DNA of 64,000 nucleotides from Anoplopoma fimbria (GCF_027596085.1 NC_072453.1:10907106-10971105); one strand, 5' to 3'; counted from the stretch's first letter, positions 41,178 through 54,388 are shown. Notes: generated by a model from the letters alone, not told the origin. Made by a program: numbers and translations.

Positions 41178-44100
41178 TAAGGAATAAGATATCATACAAA
41201 CCATTGTTTGAGGAAGGTTAGCTGTGGCACACCTCAGATTACAGAGACTTGATATTATTGATGATAAAACTTTAGCCGATACCCACTGACTAAGGTTTGT
41301 ATCAGTTCCTCCCTACTTTACGTTTACTATTTTATCTCCCCTATCAGGACTGAAGTGTCCTCCATTACTGTGTTCTCACTCAGATAAACGTCAAACAACA
41401 CTTGAGCTTGAGTTTCTGTTTGACTGTGTGTTGACTTACCTGCAGGCCGCCGTTCAGTCCAATCTGCCCAGCAACAAAACAAAACATAAGAAATCATTCT
41501 CTCTGTTTAGCTTGAAGCGTGTAATCAGTGGTTGTTCATGCCGGCTCACGTTTGGTTTCTGTTTCAAACAATCCTCTGTGCTCTTCACCTGGATGAGCCT
41601 CGCTGGTGGCCACCGAGCATTGATTAGAATTCACCACTAAGGTTCGTAATTTAACCGCTTGTCCAACATCCTGGCTCCAACCCGTCCTTCCCTGGTCCTT
41701 CGCTCTGCTCACCTTCGGCTATGAAAACAATCCTTATTATTTCAGGTATCGGCACGACTGTGAAGGACATCTCTGGTTTTAAGTGACAGGCAGCTCATGA
41801 TTGACACAACCAGTGGATTTATTATAATTATACTTCATTTCCATCTCCTAATACCTCCTCCAGGCACCTTTCTGTGTGATGACTCATTCAAATGAACAAA
41901 AATTGGACTGATGTCAGCTGAATTAGTCGAACGCAGCCGTACAGGTGGTCATGAAGATGATTTGTCCGGGTCTTCCTCGTGACGAACGCCGATGCTCCTC
42001 CGGCTCCGTGTTCACCCTTTTTTTCTTGGCCAAACGAACCGTGACGCCTCCGCCAAATAATTAATTTCTCCTCCTCGGTGCTGAACTCTTGGCTTATGGA
42101 TTTCACAGTTCAGGGAATTTGCAGAGGAATGAAACTGTAATGGGCTTCTTGTTGCAGCGTGTTTTCCCAGAATACGGAAATGAAGATGAAATCTGAAAAC
42201 AAGCAGCATCTCTCTTCCCTAACTCTCTCTTACAGCTTCTATTTTTTTCCCCCCCACAATCTCTCTCTCTCCCTCTCTCTCTTTCTCCTTCTTGTCCTTT
42301 GCTCGGCATGTACTGTATTAATCAGACACTAGCTTAGCGCAGGGTAAATAAAATCAGGGGTGCACTCTAGCTGAACATTAGATTGGACTGGCGGTTGGGT
42401 GATGGGCTTCTTCTTCTTGTTGTTGTTGTTGTTGCAGTTGAGCCGCTTTGCTCTCCAGCCTTGGCGGCGCTCTGCGGACACGGCTGGCGTCACATCACCG
42501 AAACCGCCTGGCGGCAAATTAGATTTTAAACGTTGAAGTGACAGGTTAGTTTGAGCCAAAGGGCTCCGCAGAACTGAGCACAGAGATAAACTGAATGTCC
42601 TTCCTGTCGGTGGAAAACAGGGTATCTCCAGGTCTGCTTATCGGGGCTGTCGGGGGAAAACCTCATTTGCGCTAGTTTATAAAATAATTGAACATAAACC
42701 AACTGTGGAGATAAAGTTATTTTATGTCTTCATATATGGTCAGATATATTCATGTGCTTTTTTACCAAACTAAAGCCCAAGGGAGAAATATGATTTTGTC
42801 CGTCATTATTAAAACAGTTGCTCAGATGCTGAGGTCACATGGCTAGCTTTCTACGCTGTTTTCCTCAGAAATCACAATGTGACCATCAGAGCTGCCTCTC
42901 CCTCTCTCTGCACTTAGTCCACGTTTCCAGGAAGCGGTGAGGTCTAGATGAAGGCTGCTCACTGCTGTAAAGCTCATGGTCGAACCCGTTAAACCACTTT
43001 CACCTCCGGCCTTTCAAATCAGACCTAGAGTCGGATGTCGCGGCAACTCATACAGGAAAAAGTTGAGTTTTTAATTGAGCTCGCTTAAGATCTTTTCAAT
43101 ACTTGTCAATGATTACAGAAAGACGTAAAGGGTGACCAATGACATTGATTTAAAATGACAAAATATGGAGATGTGAGGTTTCAGCCCGACAGCAACTTTT
43201 TGTAATGCTAATACAAACGTGCAAACTACGTAAAAGTGTACACTTGAAGGGATTTTGGATCTGTCCACAGCAGTACATTGCTTTCTCCATCTACTGTAGT
43301 AAAACACTGACTATGGAGAAGAACCTCATACAACCACAATTCATAACACCCAAATTATGACTTTAATATTCTCCTTTAATGCTTAACCTGTTTTAGCACC
43401 GTTAGAATACACTTGGACAGACTTTGTTCAAAATTAAATACATACATTTTGTCTCAGGACTGTATAAGAGAAGTTGACTTCAATTTTTTCATCAACCATT
43501 TGTATGTCGTCTGAGTTTTTGAAGCCTTCAGTTCTGCGATTTCTGCAAGTTTAGTGTGTTTAGTGCGCTAGTGTGCAGGTTGCCGCCTGGTTTTAGTAAA
43601 GAAAGACAGATGGAAAGCCATGGCAACCTAGAGGAACTCGGTGCACTCTGTTCTCTGCATTGTGAGTGTGTGATGTTGGCAGAGCGTAATAACTCTGATC
43701 ACAGTCTTCGGATGTAATCAACACAGACCCGCTGATGATAAAACATGAACTTGTCCGTGACCTTGTCTTGTGATAAATTTATCATCTACATTACGGTCTA
43801 AACTACCTCCCTCATTGAAGATCTGGCCTTTACTGTGTGATGTAGCGCATCTGATCTTTTTACTTTGAAGGTTAATGTTATATTTCATGAAAGTGTGATC
43901 TTTTTTTCCACATTAGCAGAGTTGGCTTGACTCTCGCTTTAATTAAGTCAATAAATTCCGTAAAGTCCTTGTTGCTGTTTATATAGTATAGTATAGTAAA
44001 CATGAAGGTTGAAACGTATTGCTATGAATGGAGAACAGTCATACCGACGGTATGTTTCATGGTGAATCTTTCATTATTTTTTCCCTAACCTCGAACTGAA

Positions 44101-45870
44101 TAGTTAGATCACAAATTATACTAGGAAGTAGTATCTCCAACCAGTTCTTATTAAACATTTGATTTCAATTGACACTATTTATTATTGTCATAAGCTGTAA
44201 AAACAGACAATACTGTTAGATTTAGATTTCTTTCTGACTGTCCTTGACCACATCATGTGTGACAAACACTTTTGTTATCTTTGTAAAGATAACAAAACAA
44301 ACTCTTCTCCGTCTTTCAGCTGCATTGCATTCTGGTCTATCTCCTGCTCCTGCGGTTGCATCAGTTGGTCTGTACGTTTCCACTCATCGGATGGATCTCC
44401 TCCTCACAGTTTTAGTGGAAGGTGTAAGAATGGAGCGTCACAAACTCATTGAAGTGATGAGTGTCCCCAGAGGATGACCTTATCAGACGAAGTTTACAAG
44501 CAGGAAGTCAGGAAGGACGGCCCTCTCATGTCTGTGATTGGAACAATTTACAGCCCGGTTTACTGTCCTCACTGAGCGTCCGGGGACGAGAGGAGACGAG
44601 GTTACAGAATTTGGAGTGAAGGTGAAGAGGAAGGAGGAGATTGATGAGTGTCTGTAGGTGAAGGAATACAGGATCTGATCGATACGTTGATTTCAGAACA
44701 GATGCTTAAAAGTAAAGGAGGATTTCAGAGTTCTTGCAGCCTGTGGACCATCATCAGGTCTAGTATTTGGGGGAATTAATAGAACCACTTATTCTTGGAT
44801 TGGTTGAAAGGCATTCTGGGATATGTAGGGAATTGTGTCTGTATATAAAAGTCAAGAAAGCAAGGCTGATACTAGTGAACTCAGAAGTCGCTATCATCAT
44901 AAATCACCTCGATATGATGCTTAGCAGCTTGTTTATCTGATTCATGTTTAAGAAAATAACCTCACACATTTTGGAAAAACACTTTTTTCATAAAGTTTAA
45001 AAAGTTACAAATTTGCAAAGAAAAAAAGACAAGATTATTTTTTAAATTCACTCATAGCATAACTCTTAATATACTTTGCAATAAGGAAGTACTCAAGATT
45101 TTAGCCCATCGTCATTGTATTATTATAAAAGCATCATATTGAGTTTTTTCTCGTAAATTTTCTTCTTTGATCTTGAAATTCAGATTTTCTTTTCATAATA
45201 TTTCCTCTCCTCTCTATTTATTTTTTTTCCCCAACAACTTCCCGATACTCGACGTATATATCGGTCCGAGTTAAAGGAAGCTTGTCGATTGTGTCTCCTT
45301 CAGCAGGATGAATGTGCTGCATCTCAAACACTGAACACCATAATCCTGGTGCTTTTGTACTGCTCTCATTAAATCGTTTTGTATTCCTCTTCTTCCCCTC
45401 TTATCAGAGCTGTTGACAAATCTAAACAGCTCTGTGACTCCACTCTCTGATATGAAATTACAGAAATAAGGCTTTGACAGCCGACGGTCGGTGACGTGCC
45501 TTCTGGGACACGACGCCCAAATAAGTGATTAAAATTAGCATTCCGGTCCCGTTACCCGCCAACTCTGGCTTCATTATATTACTGATGTGTGCAGAATTTG
45601 TTTTCTCTCTCTCTCTTTTGCTCTTAAACAAGTTCAGTGAAGGATGTTAAATGTTATAGGCAGCTTTGATCATAATGTTGAGATGTTTTCAATCGTTGAA
45701 TTTCACAAAATGAGATCTGAAAAGATGATTAACAGTGCTGTAGTGGTGGAAGAACATCGACACATTCTCATATCTAAACGTAAAGGTTACAGCTTTAAAA
45801 ACGAGGAAATGTTGTGAAACGGTCCGTTTGGTTTGGTTTAGGAGAATATAATGATTGGGGTTCAAATCAG
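41178..45870. other. Non-coding, no gene seen
   Basis: Long unique stretch. It holds a (TC)n-rich tract at about 42262-42295, a short (GTT)n at about 42417-42435 and a perfect 13-bp-arm palindrome at 44270-44297. No exon, RNA gene or mobile element was recognised. Open stretches at 41888-42309 (minus) and 44244-44477 (plus) lack family motifs. Confidence 0.5.
44270..44297. repeat. 28-bp perfect palindrome
   Basis: TTTTGTTATCTTT (44270-44282) and AAAGATAACAAAA (44285-44297) are exact reverse complements separated by GT. Confidence 0.95.
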
Positions 45871-46156
45871 GAGGCAACCTCCGCTCTGAAAAAAGAAGTC
45901 ACTGCTTCATGTCTTAAAGCTGCATTCTCTCTACTGTCCATCAGGGGGCGACTCCTCTGGTTGTATAGAAGTCTATGAGAAAATGACTCTACTTCTCTCT
46001 TGATTTATTCCCTCAGTAAACATTGTAAACATGAGTTTATGGTCTCAATCTCTAGTTTCAAGTCTTCTTCAATACAGCATGATGTTCATTTAGTAAATGA
46101 TGGTCCATTTAGAGTCAAATAGACCATGAAGCAGGGTATGCTTTAGGGCGGGGCTC
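45871..46156 (+). repeat. Dispersed repeat R1, copy E (3'-truncated)
   Basis: Head GAGGCAACCTCCGCTCTGAA, complete 171-bp core (45920-46090), then the AGAGTCAAATAGACCATGAA segment. Similarity ends at GGGCGGGGCT. Confidence 0.9.
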
Positions 46157-46827
46157 TCACGTTACTCACTTGGAAATGATTGAAAACAGTATTTGTGTTA
46201 AAAAGAGAAACAGAGTGGTGAATGTGACACTGTACTTCATATTGAATCAATCAATACATCAATACATCAATACATGTACAATACATACACGCAAACATGG
46301 AGGAAGTTTACATCACATTAAAGCAGGAACAGATCAGGTGACAGGGAAAAAGGTAAACCAGTAAGAATTTCCAGTACACATGACCTCTCAGTGGGTTAGA
46401 ATAAGCATACTTGTACAATCCATAAGATAAAGTAAAATGTTTTCAGTTTTTTTTTGGCATCTGGTTCTTGGTTCTTTTGTAGTAAACATGGACCTTGGTG
46501 GTTCTGGGGTGTCTGTGAGATGGCGTTGCCGTGCCTACGAGCGGCCCCTGTTCCTCCTCCTCCTCCTCCTCCTCCTGCTGCTGCTCCTGAAGTCCTTCCA
46601 GCTCTCTGTATAAATAGCAGCGTTCAAGGCATTTTGAAATGAGTCCAACTCGGCCTGTTCTGCTCGCTGCAGCGAATTCATCCATTATGTAGAGCTCCGA
46701 GACGTGTACGGGTCCCTCGTCAACGTACACACACAATGAATGTAAGTAGGCATACATGCATACAAACATAAACACAATCAGTGATGAATGCAAACGTATT
46801 TAGCTCTCTGTCTCCCTTTCTTTCTCA

Positions 46828-46828
<1 letters not shown>
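46157..46828. other. Non-coding, with a short (TCC)n
   Basis: Unique sequence with (TCC)n followed by (TGC)n at about 46553-46587. No gene seen. Confidence 0.5.
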
Positions 46829-46900
<72 letters not shown>

Positions 46901-46904
46901 ACTC
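46829..46904. repeat. (CA)n microsatellite
   Basis: About 32 CA units ending in imperfect CACTCACAC repeats. Confidence 0.97.
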
Positions 46905-47046
46905 ATACCTGTACATCCTTGCTCTGACCACATGTCAGGCGGATGCGTTGCAACAACCGTGTGTTTGTGTTTCGGTCAGTAACGCATGATTAATTTAGTG
47001 TTTTTATGTTCAGAGTGTTGCAGTACGAGTGCTGTTTGAAATGCAC

Positions 47047-47069
47047 AGCACACACACACACACACACAC
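47047..47069. repeat. Short (CA)n microsatellite
   Basis: About 11 CA units. Confidence 0.9.
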
Positions 47070-47799
47070 TGCCAGACATATATTAGTATTTCCCTCTCCC
47101 TGCGGAGCTGAGAGGCCTCTGAACTGAAACCCTGCGTCTGGATAGCGTGTCGCAGACACCAAAATGAATATTTGAATTGCTCGGAGATCACAGTTCAGAG
47201 TTTATTTACTTGCAAAATAAAAAAAAAAAGAAGATAAACCACACGGGAGGGGGAGGGAGAACAGCAAACACAAACAGAAGCGTGGGTGATAAAGCGCCGG
47301 TGGGGATTAACTGAAGCACCCGACCTCAGAGAGAAAGCAAAAGTCAAGACGACATCACCGCGGAGGATTCATTCACTGAGGCTCTCAGGGAGGAGAATCC
47401 AGTCCATCCTCCGTTGAGCAAGGCACTGAAGGGTTGTCTGCTCTGGAGGTGATGCTCTGGGGTTTTCGACATGGATAAAAACATTTTGACTAATGACTCG
47501 CTGTCCATAAAATCAATTATTAGTGTGCAGATTAACCCCTGACCTTCTCCTTTAACACCCCGCTCTGGACCAAATGTCAGCTTTGTACTCTGCAGTATGT
47601 TTGTTGTGAGTTGATTCAAATGGAGCTGAGTTCACTCTTGTTGGTTGTGATGAGTTCAGACGTTCTTCTTCATTGATTGAGAAAGCCTACACTTGTAGCC
47701 GGATACATTTCTGTTGGGGGGACAGGTGTATTATGGGACAACGGGCCCCTGGGCCCCAACATGCTAAAGGCCTCACCAAACTACATGCTAGCAAAACGC
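47070..47799. other. Non-coding, no gene seen
   Basis: Unique sequence. From about 47740 it carries GGGCCCCTGGGCCCCAACAT, a phrase that often introduces the TTTGTAGTTGTTTT-type fish minisatellite which follows. Confidence 0.45.
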
Positions 47800-48143
47800 A
47801 AGTTGTTGTTAGGCCTCTTTTTGTCGTTGTTGTTCTGTATCTATTCGTAGTTATTATACATCTGTCTGTGGTTTTGAGTCATTTCATATCTTTTTTTAGT
47901 ATCATTGTAGTTTTTCTTTTCATAGTCATCGTGAGTCTCTTTGTAGTTGTTTTTTTATCTCTTTGAAGTTGTTTTAATCTCTCTTTTTGTAGTTGTTTTG
48001 GGCCTTTCTGCCCCTTTATTTGTCTCTTAGTTGTCTTTTTCTTTCACTTTGTATTCTATTTGTGTCTCTTTGTAGTTATTATGAATCTCTGTGTGGTTTT
48101 GAGTCATTTCATGGTTTCATGGATAGTCATTGTGAGTCTCTTT
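47800..48143 (+). repeat. Degenerate TCTCTTTGTAGTTGTTTT minisatellite, left block
   Basis: Imperfect units of about 20-27 bases based on TCTCTTTGTAGTTGTTTTG, with variants such as TCATTGTGAGTCTCTTTG. The same repeat resumes at 48568, so the hAT fragment between them appears to have landed inside one array. Confidence 0.8.
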
Positions 48144-48192
48144 GTAGTTGTTTTGTGTCTCTCTAGTCACTAGAGAGACACAAAACAACTAC
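48144..48192. repeat. Perfect 49-nt foldback at the hAT junction
   Basis: The 24 bases at 48144-48167 (from GTAGTTG to CTCTAGT) are exactly the reverse complement of 48169-48192 (from ACTAGAG to CAACTAC), with a single C at 48168 between them. The left arm is ordinary minisatellite sequence. The right arm is an inverted copy of it that takes the place of the expected left end of the hAT element. Confidence 0.95.
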
Positions 48193-48559
48193 TACCGATG
48201 GATAAACTTATTTCTGTCTGTACTGATGGTGCACCCTGTATGTTGGGGAAGAACAAAGGATTTGTAGCGCTTCTCCGTGAACATGAAAAGAGAGCCATCC
48301 TAAGTTTTCATTGCATCCTGCACCAGGAGGCGCTTTGCGCTCAGACGTGTGGCCGGGAGCTTGGTGAGGTGATGTCGCTGGTCATTCGAGTGGTCAACTT
48401 TATTGTTGCCCGAGCTTTAAATGATCGCCAGTTTAAAGCTCTGTTAGAAGAAGTTGGGAATCATTATCCCGGTAAAAATACTATATGGCTCTCAATGAAA
48501 TATATTTAGAAATATTTGGCTTTTATGGCTCTCCCAGTCAAAAAGGTTCCTGACCCCTG
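48169..48559 (+). mobile_element. hAT-superfamily transposon fragment
   Basis: The right end reads AAAAAGGTTCCTGACCCCTG, typical of hAT terminal inverted repeats of the CAGGGGTC type. It is followed by CTCTAGTG (48560-48567). CTCTAGTC stands just left of the element (48161-48168), so seven of eight bases match, as expected for an 8-bp hAT target duplication. The left terminal repeat and most of the transposase gene are missing; the left side starts with the inverted minisatellite copy. Confidence 0.8.
48198..48509 (+). pseudogene. hAT transposase fragment (ZBED/GTF2IRD2-like type)
   Basis: A 103-codon open frame matches the middle of a hAT transposase. Visible motifs are CTDGAPCMLGKNKGFVALL near residues 8-26, containing a conserved acidic Asp, then FHCILHQEALCAQ near residues 37-49, with the Cys..His arrangement of this family. 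GEVMSLVIRVVNFIVARALN follows, and the similarity stops at NHYPG near residue 92. The last residues come from non-homologous sequence before the stop. Family proteins are usually several hundred residues, so the BED-type DNA-binding N-terminus, most of the RNase-H-like catalytic core and the C-terminal dimerisation region are missing. Host genes such as ZBED and FAM200 descend from similar transposases, but this copy lies in repeats and is a relic. Confidence 0.82.
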
Positions 48560-48567
48560 CTCTAGTG

Positions 48568-48860
48568 GTTTGTTCTTGTGTGTCTCCTTGTAGTTGATTT
48601 TTATCTCTTTGAAGTTGTTTTGATCTCTTTTTTCTAGTGCTTTTGTGTTTCTCTGTGCCCTTTGTGTGTCTCTTTGTTGCAGTTTTCGTACACTTTGTGA
48701 TCTTTTGTGACTATTTGTAGGTGTAATCTTTTTGTTCTCTTTATAGTCTTTTTGAGTCTCTTTACAGCCTTTTTGTTTCTTTGTAGTAGTTTTAAGTTTC
48801 TTCTTTATCCATTTGAGTCTCTTCCTGCTTGGTTCGTGGCTCTTTGAGTGACATTTTGTA
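48568..48860 (+). repeat. Degenerate TCTCTTTGTAGTTGTTTT minisatellite, right block
   Basis: Continuation of the array after the hAT fragment (CTCCTTGTAGTTGATTTTTA, TCTTTGAAGTTGTTTTGATC and so on). It becomes increasingly degenerate and ends near GGGGGCCCTGATATTTTGGC. An open minus-strand frame over 48506-48970 is repeat translation rich in Lys and Thr. Confidence 0.75.
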
Positions 48861-51800
48861 GGTGAAGACCAGGGGGCCCTGATATTTTGGCCCCTCGTCC
48901 TGTCCCTGGTAGGTCCCTTCAGTAATCCATCAATACTACTTGAATAAGGCTTTGTGATAACACCAGACAATGAAACGACCTGCAGTACTGAGTGAATGAC
49001 TTGGTTTGTGTTCCTGTCCTGTCACTCTGTTTCAGTAGCCTTTTGTCCGGCGCTCTGGTCTCCTCCATTATGTGTTTAACATTTAAGAACCACAACAGAG
49101 AAGAAAAGAGCACGCTGTTAGCTATTGAATATTGCTCTTTATTGGCTTCATTATTGAATTAACATTTAACATTTTCCATTTGTCGGATCACGTTACCTAA
49201 GGCACAGCACGGTTTAATGAGGGCGGTCGTAGTTAGTGAGGTTCCTGAAAGCCTCGCTGTCAGCGCCTCATTTTCTCTATTGAGCTTCATCACATTCAGT
49301 TCAAACATTGGCAGGAAGTCTTAGTGTCAGAATGACTATTATTTCACTTGCAGGAAATACAATTCATAGATCAATTTGAACCTTTCGAACATTGTCTTCA
49401 TTTTAGGAAGACTTTCTGACATGAATGTCTTTGTTCTATTGATAATAGATGATACAGGAATATAATCTAGTTGATTTTAATTTCCTCAGATTTCAAGTAA
49501 AAGCGTGATTAAATATCACGACAAAATTTTCCCCAAGTCAGAGTTCTGTTTAGTTTTTCTCATTATGTGCAGCAGATGTGATGGAAACACCTCGAACCCC
49601 AATTAGCTGAAAACAAACAGTGAGATGACAGTTTAAGTCAGCTTCGACATTTTACAGAAAATCATGTTTGTCTCTTCTGTCAACGTGCGATCGTGTGTGG
49701 CAGAGATGGATGTTTTAAAGTGTATTTATTTTATTTATCATCACTGAGATCCTCCCACATGAGGTCATAGGGAGGGAAACCTTATTGTTGTGTTTTTATA
49801 TCTGACTTCAGGTTCAAACCGTCGACAACAAAGCAACCAGGTTATATTTGGTGAAAGCCACAAAAAAAAAGAACTCAATGAAGAAATGCTGCAGAGTTCT
49901 GAAGAAACAATCAGAACATGCTAAAATATAAATGATCTCCGTTTTGTTGGAACTGGACACGATGTTGCTGACCGAAACAGTTGCAATTGCATTCCTTTAA
50001 TTCCGTTGATTTGTGAAGTATTTGAACCTTGTTCGGTTCCTTTTCTTTCACTCTGATTTCCTTCATTGCCGTTTCCGGTGATTAAATGGAGCACTTACAC
50101 TCAGCAGGTTCCACTTAAACTGCTGTGACAGAACAACGTGTAATTTGCCACTTCAACCTTTAGATGGATTGCCTCGTAGAAAACTCACAATGAACATTTA
50201 CATAAAAATTCACACACAGTTTGGTTTTGATTTCAATGCAGATGCAGTGGAAGGCTGTAGCTTCATAAACATAAAGTGTAATGAGTGTTTTCCAATTTCC
50301 CAGGTAGCCATTGGCATCAGTTCTCTTAAGTGCTTTATATGAATCAAACTCATTATGTCAAAAAGACATTATAACAGTAAAAACATAGAGAATCAATTAC
50401 ATTACATAACTGGCATCACAGGATTAAAGCAGTTTAAGAGGAATTCTCTTTCTTTTTTATGCAAATTACCTCCATATATGACAATAACAAAGGGTTTACA
50501 CTGACTTTGGGACTGTTGGCATTATTTTCTGAACAGTGTTGAAAAAAGTTATGTTCTGGATCTGATATGGCACTTAAATGATCTTAATTGGTTTAGTGTT
50601 GACAGATAATATTATATTAACAGTTTAAGCTAATCCATCTTATTTTCTCTCCTACATATTTACTTTTGCTCCTTAATAAAGCAAAAGTACTTTGTCCCTG
50701 ATAAATCGATAGAATACTAAAATATTCTCTAGCTGCAGCTCTGCTCTCAGTGGATCCATAACAATCGTCTCATGTTTCAGAACTCCTTCATCCGGTCTCT
50801 GAACTCTCTCCTTCACGAGTCGTTGGATCTCCCATCGGCCCCGCGGTGGGTCTGGGACGCAGGAAGTAGCCCGAGGCGCTGAGCGTCGTGGTCCTTTGTG
50901 ACCGAGGAACGATTATCTGGAGCAGAGCGCCGAACGTTGGCTTCCTGGTGAAGCTGCTTCATCTGAGGCTTTTTTTTTAACATTTGGGACCACGAAAACA
51001 GTCGCTCCTCTATTTTGTCCTGAATTAGCGTTTTTTTCCCCAACGTGGGCCAGAGGCGAATATGAGTCATCTCTGGATGCCGGAGCTGAACACGGTTTCA
51101 GTGATTGTCGCTCCTTCTTTGCTCGTTTTCTGCCGAATTAGCATTTTTGCTGCATTTGGAGTGAAAACAATGAGGACTGAAACACACCGAGGAGCTCATT
51201 CTCTCCTTCCGTCTCAATTTCCCTCCTTCTGATTCTCTCTGTTCTCTCCATTCTCATGCCTTCTTAATCTCTGCCTTTTCTCCCAATGATTCCCCGCTGA
51301 ATGCCGCAACACATTACGTCTCCACACATCTACAGTAAACACAATCTGTCAGCCATTATCTGCCGCTGCCGCTTGTGCTTCCAGAGACGGTGCCAGTTAT
51401 TGTTGTTATGAACCTCCAGCTAGCGTTGTCTCCCATTTTTTTTTACCAACGCCAAACAATCCTTTTTTTTGTAAAACAGCTGTTTTTCTTTTTTTTTTTA
51501 TCAGACTGTTTTATCAAATGATGCTCTCTCTGGAGACTCTGAGTCGTTTACTCAGCAAAGACAGAGTGTAGTATTTAAAGAATACTTAATGATTGTTTGG
51601 TGCTGTGGATAGATGCTTCTTTAATTTGACAGTACATGCAGAGAGCTCACACTGGAGGAATCAGCTTCATCATAATGGTTAGGTGCATTTTGTTCTATTT
51701 ATGTGAAACATTCATTAACACAAAAAAACAGTCTGAGCTTCAGTGAATCCATCAAACCTTACAAACCACTTTGGTTCACAGATTATCTAATGTTGTTTCT

Positions 51801-52014
51801 TGTTTCTTTACAAAGTGTTTTTTATTCAGCATCATAAACACTGGATAAACAAGACAGAATTATTTCAACAAAATACATATAATCTCATCGAAATTAGACA
51901 TGCAGTATGTTCTACTTTAATAAACTTTGACTAAACAAGCGTTAGCTAATGTTACAAGCAATGTGTGAAATATTCTGCAACAGAATATACACCACACACT
52001 CACCTCTCTCTCTG

Positions 52015-52017
<3 letters not shown>
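48861..52017. other. Non-coding, no gene seen
   Basis: Unique sequence. Contains a 10-bp-arm hairpin at 50661-50689 (TACTTTTGCT with AGCAAAAGTA) and poly-T stretches at 51438-51500. No exon or RNA gene recognised. Confidence 0.5.

Positions 52018-52064
<47 letters not shown>
52018..52064. repeat. (CA)n microsatellite
   Basis: About 23 CA units. Confidence 0.97.
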
Positions 52065-52066
<2 letters not shown>

Positions 52067-53006
52067 GAACCAGACTCAGACTTTGGCTCGGCTTCTACTT
52101 GTTTCCGTCCTGGAATCCAAGACGAGGAGAGACGATGTGCTGCTTCAATCCAGATTTTTTCATGAAAGGCACTGGATCAAATTTGTCCAAAGAGGGTCAG
52201 TTCAGGTCAACAAACAGACGCGTCTCTGGTTGGCTGTATCATTTACAGCCTAAAGTTGTCTCTCGCACTTGATATTTTGCAGTTTGAATAATGAAAAATG
52301 CTTTAGTAAGCTTTTAAAATACATTTTAGTGCCAATTAACATATTTTAGAGATCCCCTGAAATGTTGCTATTGAGGCTTTAAGGAGGTCTGAAGTGTCAA
52401 CAAGTGATGAGCGGTTCTGGATTAATACATCTCCTGATGAATATAACATATTGTAATTTTTCTTCTCGTCAAAAGAAGTACCATCAACCTAAATAACATG
52501 GAATGACAACTGATCCAACACGGAGCTTCAGGTTGTGTTTACGTTGCTTTCCTTCTCCTTCTGATCTCCTACGGTGGCCCACATGTCTTCTCCTTTGCTT
52601 TTATTCTCCCCCCTCAGCTCTGAATTCCCCTGTTTTATTCTGTTCTTTTGTTCCTGACCTCTCAGTCAGAGAACATGCCGTTGAGTCGTCTCTCTCGGGT
52701 CAACACGAGGCCGATGCAGAGCGGAGCGTTTTCCTGCTGACTGTACGTTTGTGTTGGCGCCCTACCTGACTCATTGTAGGAGGACGGAGTGAAATATGTG
52801 TTCTGGTGTCGGATGTGACCCGGCCGGCTGCTGACTCAGCGGGATCGCTCGGTGTTTTTCGTGGTCGTGGTTTGCTGCTTTGCTCCAAAATCGACCTCAC
52901 AGAACACAAAGAACTGATTCTGATTTAAATCCTCTGATTTAAGAAAGGCAAAGTAAGCAAACCGTAATGTGTTTGTAAACCTCATACACTTAAAATAAAA
53001 ATAAAT

Positions 53007-53043
<37 letters not shown>

Positions 53044-54388
53044 TTTTACCAACCTCTTTATGTTTTGAAACCGAATAGCCTTAAATATATATATATATTC
53101 ACAATAACTTACTTAATGAAATCAGACTAATATATCTAAAAAACATAAATATGCAGTTTTGTGCAATTACCTAGATGAAAGAAATGTTCCTGTGGAAATC
53201 AATATTTTAATTTAATTTAATTATTACTTTTATTACACTGGGAAGTCGTATGAATCCAAACTGACAGTTTTCCACTGTTTTCCCTTCAACTCATTTAATA
53301 CTCCACTAATTATTGTTACATTATAAAGAACAGTAACTCTGTCATTTTCAACCTTTTTAATCTTTTCGTATAAAACTCCCAGAATCCCTCTGCTTCTCTT
53401 GAGTTACAACCATCACCATCTCAAACAGGCAGGACAAACAATAAAAAAAATAAACAATGGAGCGTGAACATTTAAATGTCATTAGCTGATACTCATGTGT
53501 GCTGCGTTAATAAGTCACATTTTATGTCTTTGCCACCATCATTTTCAATAATTAAAAGTGTCCCAGTTTAACAGAGTAATGATTTGTTTCAGAACACCTT
53601 TTTACACATTGGAGACTAAACATTTGGGAAATCAGCTCTTCAAATGTTGTGAAACCCTCTAATTAGTTATTTCACAGCTTCACAGATGAGAGTGACTCCA
53701 CTGAAGGACAGACTCAAACACTCGTAGCAGACGTTACGGATTCTAACTCCCGGATCTGTCTCCGCTTACCCTCCAGTCCACTCTGCCACTGATCCCCCAC
53801 CATTAAACCCTGAGTTACTCCTCCTCAGAGTTTTACTCCTCTCACACTTCTCACTCTGGCTGTCAGGTTCCAGTCTCTGTCGGACCATCATGCTCTGATC
53901 TGTCCTGCCGTTAGCAGTCCCGCCGCTCCACCACAATCCCACCGTAAACAGATTAATAATTACCAGTTCATCCATAATTCAATGGTGACATAAGCAGCTC
54001 ACAGTCTGGTAAACAGCCATCTCCTCAACACACGGCGCTCTCACAGCTCCACTTCCTGTCTCTATCTCCTCCAGTCTTTACTTATTCATCCGGATTCAGC
54101 AGTTTTCAGCAGAGCGTTACATTAAACACATGAATTAATAGAGCTGAAGATGACCTCTGACCTCTAGCTGGTGATGACCAGAGAGGAAGTTACTGCCAGT
54201 ATGAACCAGACAAAAAAAACGTGCTAAATTAGACCACTTACCTTCTCCGTCTACGGATCAGAAACACAACCTGTTCTTGAGTCTAGAATCATTGATATCA
54301 GTCATAAATGGATCCAAACTGCTGAACCGCATTTCTGTTTTTCTTATTAACAAGAAAAGTTGCTTTGTAGTTGCTGCGTTGCCTACTA
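52065..54388. other. Non-coding, with an (AT)n tract
   Basis: No gene seen. (AT)n lies at 53010-53039, with a shorter ATATATATAT at about 53085-53097. Read-through frames near 52500-52900 have no recognisable domain. Confidence 0.5.

Noticed and set aside
48506..48970. 154-codon minus-strand frame rich in Lys and Thr
   Set aside because: Translation of the degenerate TTTGTAGTTGTTTT minisatellite.
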